Origin: an uncultured Oscillospiraceae bacterium | GTDB taxonomy: Bacteria > Bacillota > Clostridia > Oscillospirales > Oscillospiraceae | DNA: 15,559 nucleotides | Assembly (NCBI GenBank): GCA_910585735.1 | Contig: CAJUEU010000043.1 | Location: 1-15,559 of the forward strand | Reading direction: 5' to 3' | Shown: positions 13,540 through 15,559 of the stretch, one piece after another | Layout: each line of letters starts with the position of its first letter | Position numbering within the stretch: position 1 is the stretch's first letter | The notes under the pieces: model-generated | What the model was told of the DNA's origin: nothing | Databases searched by the model: none | What the model saw: only the letters and a program-made list of their open reading frames with translations | Made by a program: the position numbers and the translations under genes

Positions 13540-15186
13540 CTCATTGTATGTCGTCCCCGTGGTGATCATCATGGTATCCCGCTTGGGAATAAAATCAATG
13601 GTGTAGCCCAGGCCCTCGATGAACTCCCGAACGGGGACACAGTCCATGCCTCCTACGGGGTAGATCCTGGTGTAATCCTCGGGGGAGAGCTTGTCCGCCC
13701 AGGGGAAAAGCTCGGCCATTTCGGTCAAGCTCACATAGTTCACCTCGCCGCCACAGGCTCGGTACAGGGGGAACTCCACCGGCTTCCCGTCCAGCAGGAC
13801 GTCGGGCATCCAGGTGAGGAGCCGCCCCTTCATAAAGCTCTTGGGGCAGTCGCTGAGGGGCTGGAATCGGGGCTCTTCCCGGTCCTTATCCGCCAAAGTC
13901 TCCTTCCGCTGTTCCAACTCCTCCAGAAAGGTGGGGAGGGCCTCCCCGCACAGGTCCTGATAGGCCAAGGAGGAATTGTGGAAGGTGTTGGGGCACAGAA
14001 GGAACCAGAGAGCCAGCAGGGGAAGGAGGGCGGCCAGGGGCCGGGGCAGAACATCCTCGGACATTCGCCGGAAGAGCTTGAACCGGCGGGAGAGCCACCC
14101 GGTACAGTAAAAGGCCGAGCCAAACATGAGGAACAAATAAGCCAGCCAGATAATGTTTTTGATCCGCATGGGGTCGGCGCTGACCCCGCCCATGGCGTAA
14201 AGGGGAGGGGTATAGAGGGCGGCAAAGGCACAGAAACTCCCCACCACGATGAGGGGCGGGAAGGGGAAGGTGAGCCGGCGGTTGGTGTTCTTCCGTAAGG
14301 CCAGGGCAAAGAGCAGCGAAGCCAGCAGAAGGGCGGCGATCATCCGCTCGTCGGTCCAGACAGTAATGTCGGTTATGGCGTCCTCAAAGGAGCGAAGGAT
14401 GGCGGTTATAGGATCCATGGGCTCGAAAAGAGACTGCCGAACGGCGTTGCCTGGGGCAGCTACACTGAGGGCCAGGCCACCGGCGGCAAAAAAGGTGACC
14501 AAAAGATTGTCCTTGGCACACTTGGGCCGATGGAGATAGGCCCCCAGGAACACCACAGCCAGAGAGGCCAAAGCATAGACCAGAGCGGTGCAGTAGTTGC
14601 CGCCTCCTACCAGGAAGGCTGTCAGGCAGCAGAGGGTCAGATGGAGCCACCGCCGGGGCCTTGGAGTCTTTTCCAGAGCCAAATGCTTGAGTTGTAACAG
14701 GATACCCACCACGCCCAAAGACCAGAAAACCATATAGTGGGCCGCACCGTTCCACCAATAGATCCCCTCGCCGGGAGAGGGAAGCCCCTGGACCGACAGC
14801 AGGGAGATCACACTCCCCAACACCAGTACAGCCCACCGGGGCAGCGTTTTCATGCTCCAGAGGGTGAAAAAGACGGGGAGGATGGTGATGGCTACCATGA
14901 TGTAGGTAGTCCAGAGGTAATATTCTTCTCCGAATACGGCGGGCTGGAGAGAGAAGAGGACCACTGAGGAGTAGGTCCCCTGCCAGTTCTGGTAGGTATA
15001 AAGGATGTTGTCCCAGATGGCGGCCCAAAGGCTGTGACCATTTTGCAGGGCATAATATACCGGCACGCCGTAGCCCAGGTCATCGGCCATGGGAACAGCG
15101 TACTGGGCCAGAGACAGCATAGGGACCAGAGACAGCAGCAGGATCCCAAGGGCAACCGCCGCCGCGGCCTTGCGGGGACGCTCCAT
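13537..15186 (-). CDS. DUF6056/GT-C-like multi-pass membrane protein with C-terminal stalk domain
   Basis: This 549-residue protein has an N-terminal signal-anchor-like helix (about residues 8-28), then PMADDLGYG, resembling the acidic first-loop motif of GT-C membrane glycosyltransferases. About 9-10 further hydrophobic helices follow up to about residue 410, as in DUF6056 proteins. The last 140 residues are soluble. They end in VPVREFIEGLGYTIDFIPKR followed by DTMMIT, which resembles the repeat of copper-amine-oxidase N-terminal (stalk) domains found in Clostridial wall proteins. A role in adding sugars to surface polymers is inferred; no catalysis is proven. The start ATG 15186 has GGAGGT 8 nt upstream; a TTG at 15192 is too close to that site. 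Only about 90 nt separate it from rplL. Confidence 0.7.
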   Translation of the reverse strand: MERPRKAAAAVALGILLLSLVPMLSLAQYAVPMADDLGYGVPVYYALQNGHSLWAAIWDNILYTYQNWQGTYSSVVLFSLQPAVFGEEYYLWTTYIMVAITILPVFFTLWSMKTLPRWAVLVLGSVISLLSVQGLPSPGEGIYWWNGAAHYMVFWSLGVVGILLQLKHLALEKTPRPRRWLHLTLCCLTAFLVGGGNYCTALVYALASLAVVFLGAYLHRPKCAKDNLLVTFFAAGGLALSVAAPGNAVRQSLFEPMDPITAILRSFEDAITDITVWTDERMIAALLLASLLFALALRKNTNRRLTFPFPPLIVVGSFCAFAALYTPPLYAMGGVSADPMRIKNIIWLAYLFLMFGSAFYCTGWLSRRFKLFRRMSEDVLPRPLAALLPLLALWFLLCPNTFHNSSLAYQDLCGEALPTFLEELEQRKETLADKDREEPRFQPLSDCPKSFMKGRLLTWMPDVLLDGKPVEFPLYRACGGEVNYVSLTEMAELFPWADKLSPEDYTRIYPVGGMDCVPVREFIEGLGYTIDFIPKRDTMMITTGTTYNE

Positions 15187-15213
15187 CTGCAAACACCTCC
15201 TTTTGAAAAAATA

Positions 15214-15254
15214 GCGAAAAAGAGGAGGCGCTTCGGTTCCCCGAAGCGCCTCCT
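15214..15254 (-). terminator. Terminator after rplL
   Basis: On the minus strand AGGAGGCGCTTCGG pairs perfectly over 14 bp with its complement (15241-15254 with 15223-15236) around GGAA. The stem is followed by CTTTTTCG. It lies 22 nt after the rplL stop codon. Confidence 0.92.
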
Positions 15255-15276
15255 GAATTGGTTGGGGAAGGATCGA

Positions 15277-15559
15277 TTACTTCAGCTCCACCTTGGCGCC
15301 GGTCTCCTCGATCTTCTTCTTCAGCTCCTCGGCCTCGTCCTTGGAAACAGCCTCCTTGATAGCCTTGGGGGCAGCCTCGACCAGAGCCTTGGCCTCGCCC
15401 AGACCCAGGCCGGTGATCTCGCGGACCACCTTGATGACCTTGATCTTCTCGGGGCCGATGTCGGTGAGGACCACGTCGAACTCGGTCTTCTCCTCGGCGG
15501 GAGCGGCGGCAGCGCCACCGGCGGCGGGAGCGGCCATGGCGGCGGCGGAAACGCCGAAC
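15277..15559 (-). CDS. rplL: 50S ribosomal protein L7/L12, C-terminal part (runs off right edge)
   Basis: The visible 93 residues begin FGVSAAAMAAPAAGG, the end of the N-terminal dimerisation domain plus the Ala/Pro/Gly-rich hinge. They continue into the conserved C-terminal domain EKTEFDVVLTDIGPEKIKVI, then KVVREITGLGLGEAKALVE and GAKVELK at the end. L7/L12 forms the ribosomal stalk that recruits and stimulates translational GTPases. About 30 N-terminal residues are missing beyond the window. The internal ATG at 15537 is not the start. It is not followed by rpoB as in many bacteria; the next gene is the GT-C-like membrane protein. Confidence 0.95.
   Translation of the reverse strand, partial: FGVSAAAMAAPAAGGAAAAPAEEKTEFDVVLTDIGPEKIKVIKVVREITGLGLGEAKALVEAAPKAIKEAVSKDEAEELKKKIEETGAKVELK

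Noticed and set aside
1..15559. CRISPR arrays, tRNA/rRNA genes, insertion sequences
   Set aside because: I saw no regularly spaced direct repeats, no cloverleaf-like sequences and no transposase-like proteins in the window.

Overview
The window looks like chromosomal core and near-core DNA from a GC-rich gut Firmicute. I infer an Oscillospiraceae-type Clostridium relative (Flavonifractor/Lawsonibacter-like). The reasons are GC-rich coding sequence with strong AGGAGG ribosome binding sites, the ecfA1-ecfA2-ecfT-truA gene order typical of Firmicutes, a DUF5711 protein, a zinc-finger ClpE-like unfoldase, and GTAGGGGC...GCCCGC hairpin repeats. The assignment rests on gene content and style, not on a search.

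Layout from the left. (1) The 5' end of efp (elongation factor P) runs off the left edge on the minus strand. It is divergent from a COG1092-type SAM-dependent methyltransferase, and each gene has a good sigma-A-like promoter in the shared gap. (2) A compact plus-strand block follows: ecfA1, ecfA2, ecfT (energising module of an ECF vitamin/metal importer, with no substrate-binding S component here), truA, a membrane-anchored DUF5711 propeller-like protein and a CvpA-family membrane protein. Hairpin repeats sit directly before ecfA1 and between ecfA1 and ecfA2. (3) A two-AAA+ Clp unfoldase with an N-terminal McsA/ClpE-like zinc finger has its own leader. It converges on a minus-strand YpsA/DUF1273 SLOG-family gene, with a shared bidirectional terminator between them. 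(4) Divergent from the SLOG gene is a MATE-family efflux pump. (5) A promoter at the end of the MATE gene drives a leader of about 270 nt ahead of mgtE. The leader holds a 31-codon upstream ORF with a strong ribosome binding site, a long hairpin overlapping that ORF, and a complete intrinsic terminator. This is the best candidate in the window for an undescribed regulatory system. (6) Convergent on mgtE, across an AT-rich stretch with a possible gene relic, is a minus-strand multi-pass GT-C/DUF6056-like membrane protein with a C-terminal stalk resembling copper-amine-oxidase N-terminal domains. Upstream of it is rplL (ribosomal protein L7/L12), which runs off the right edge.

The block from 1.3 to 6.7 kb reads as one operon-like unit with overlaps or gaps of only a few bases at several junctions. 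The remaining genes are single transcription units separated by clear terminators. I saw no mobile elements with transposases, no tRNA or rRNA genes and no CRISPR arrays.
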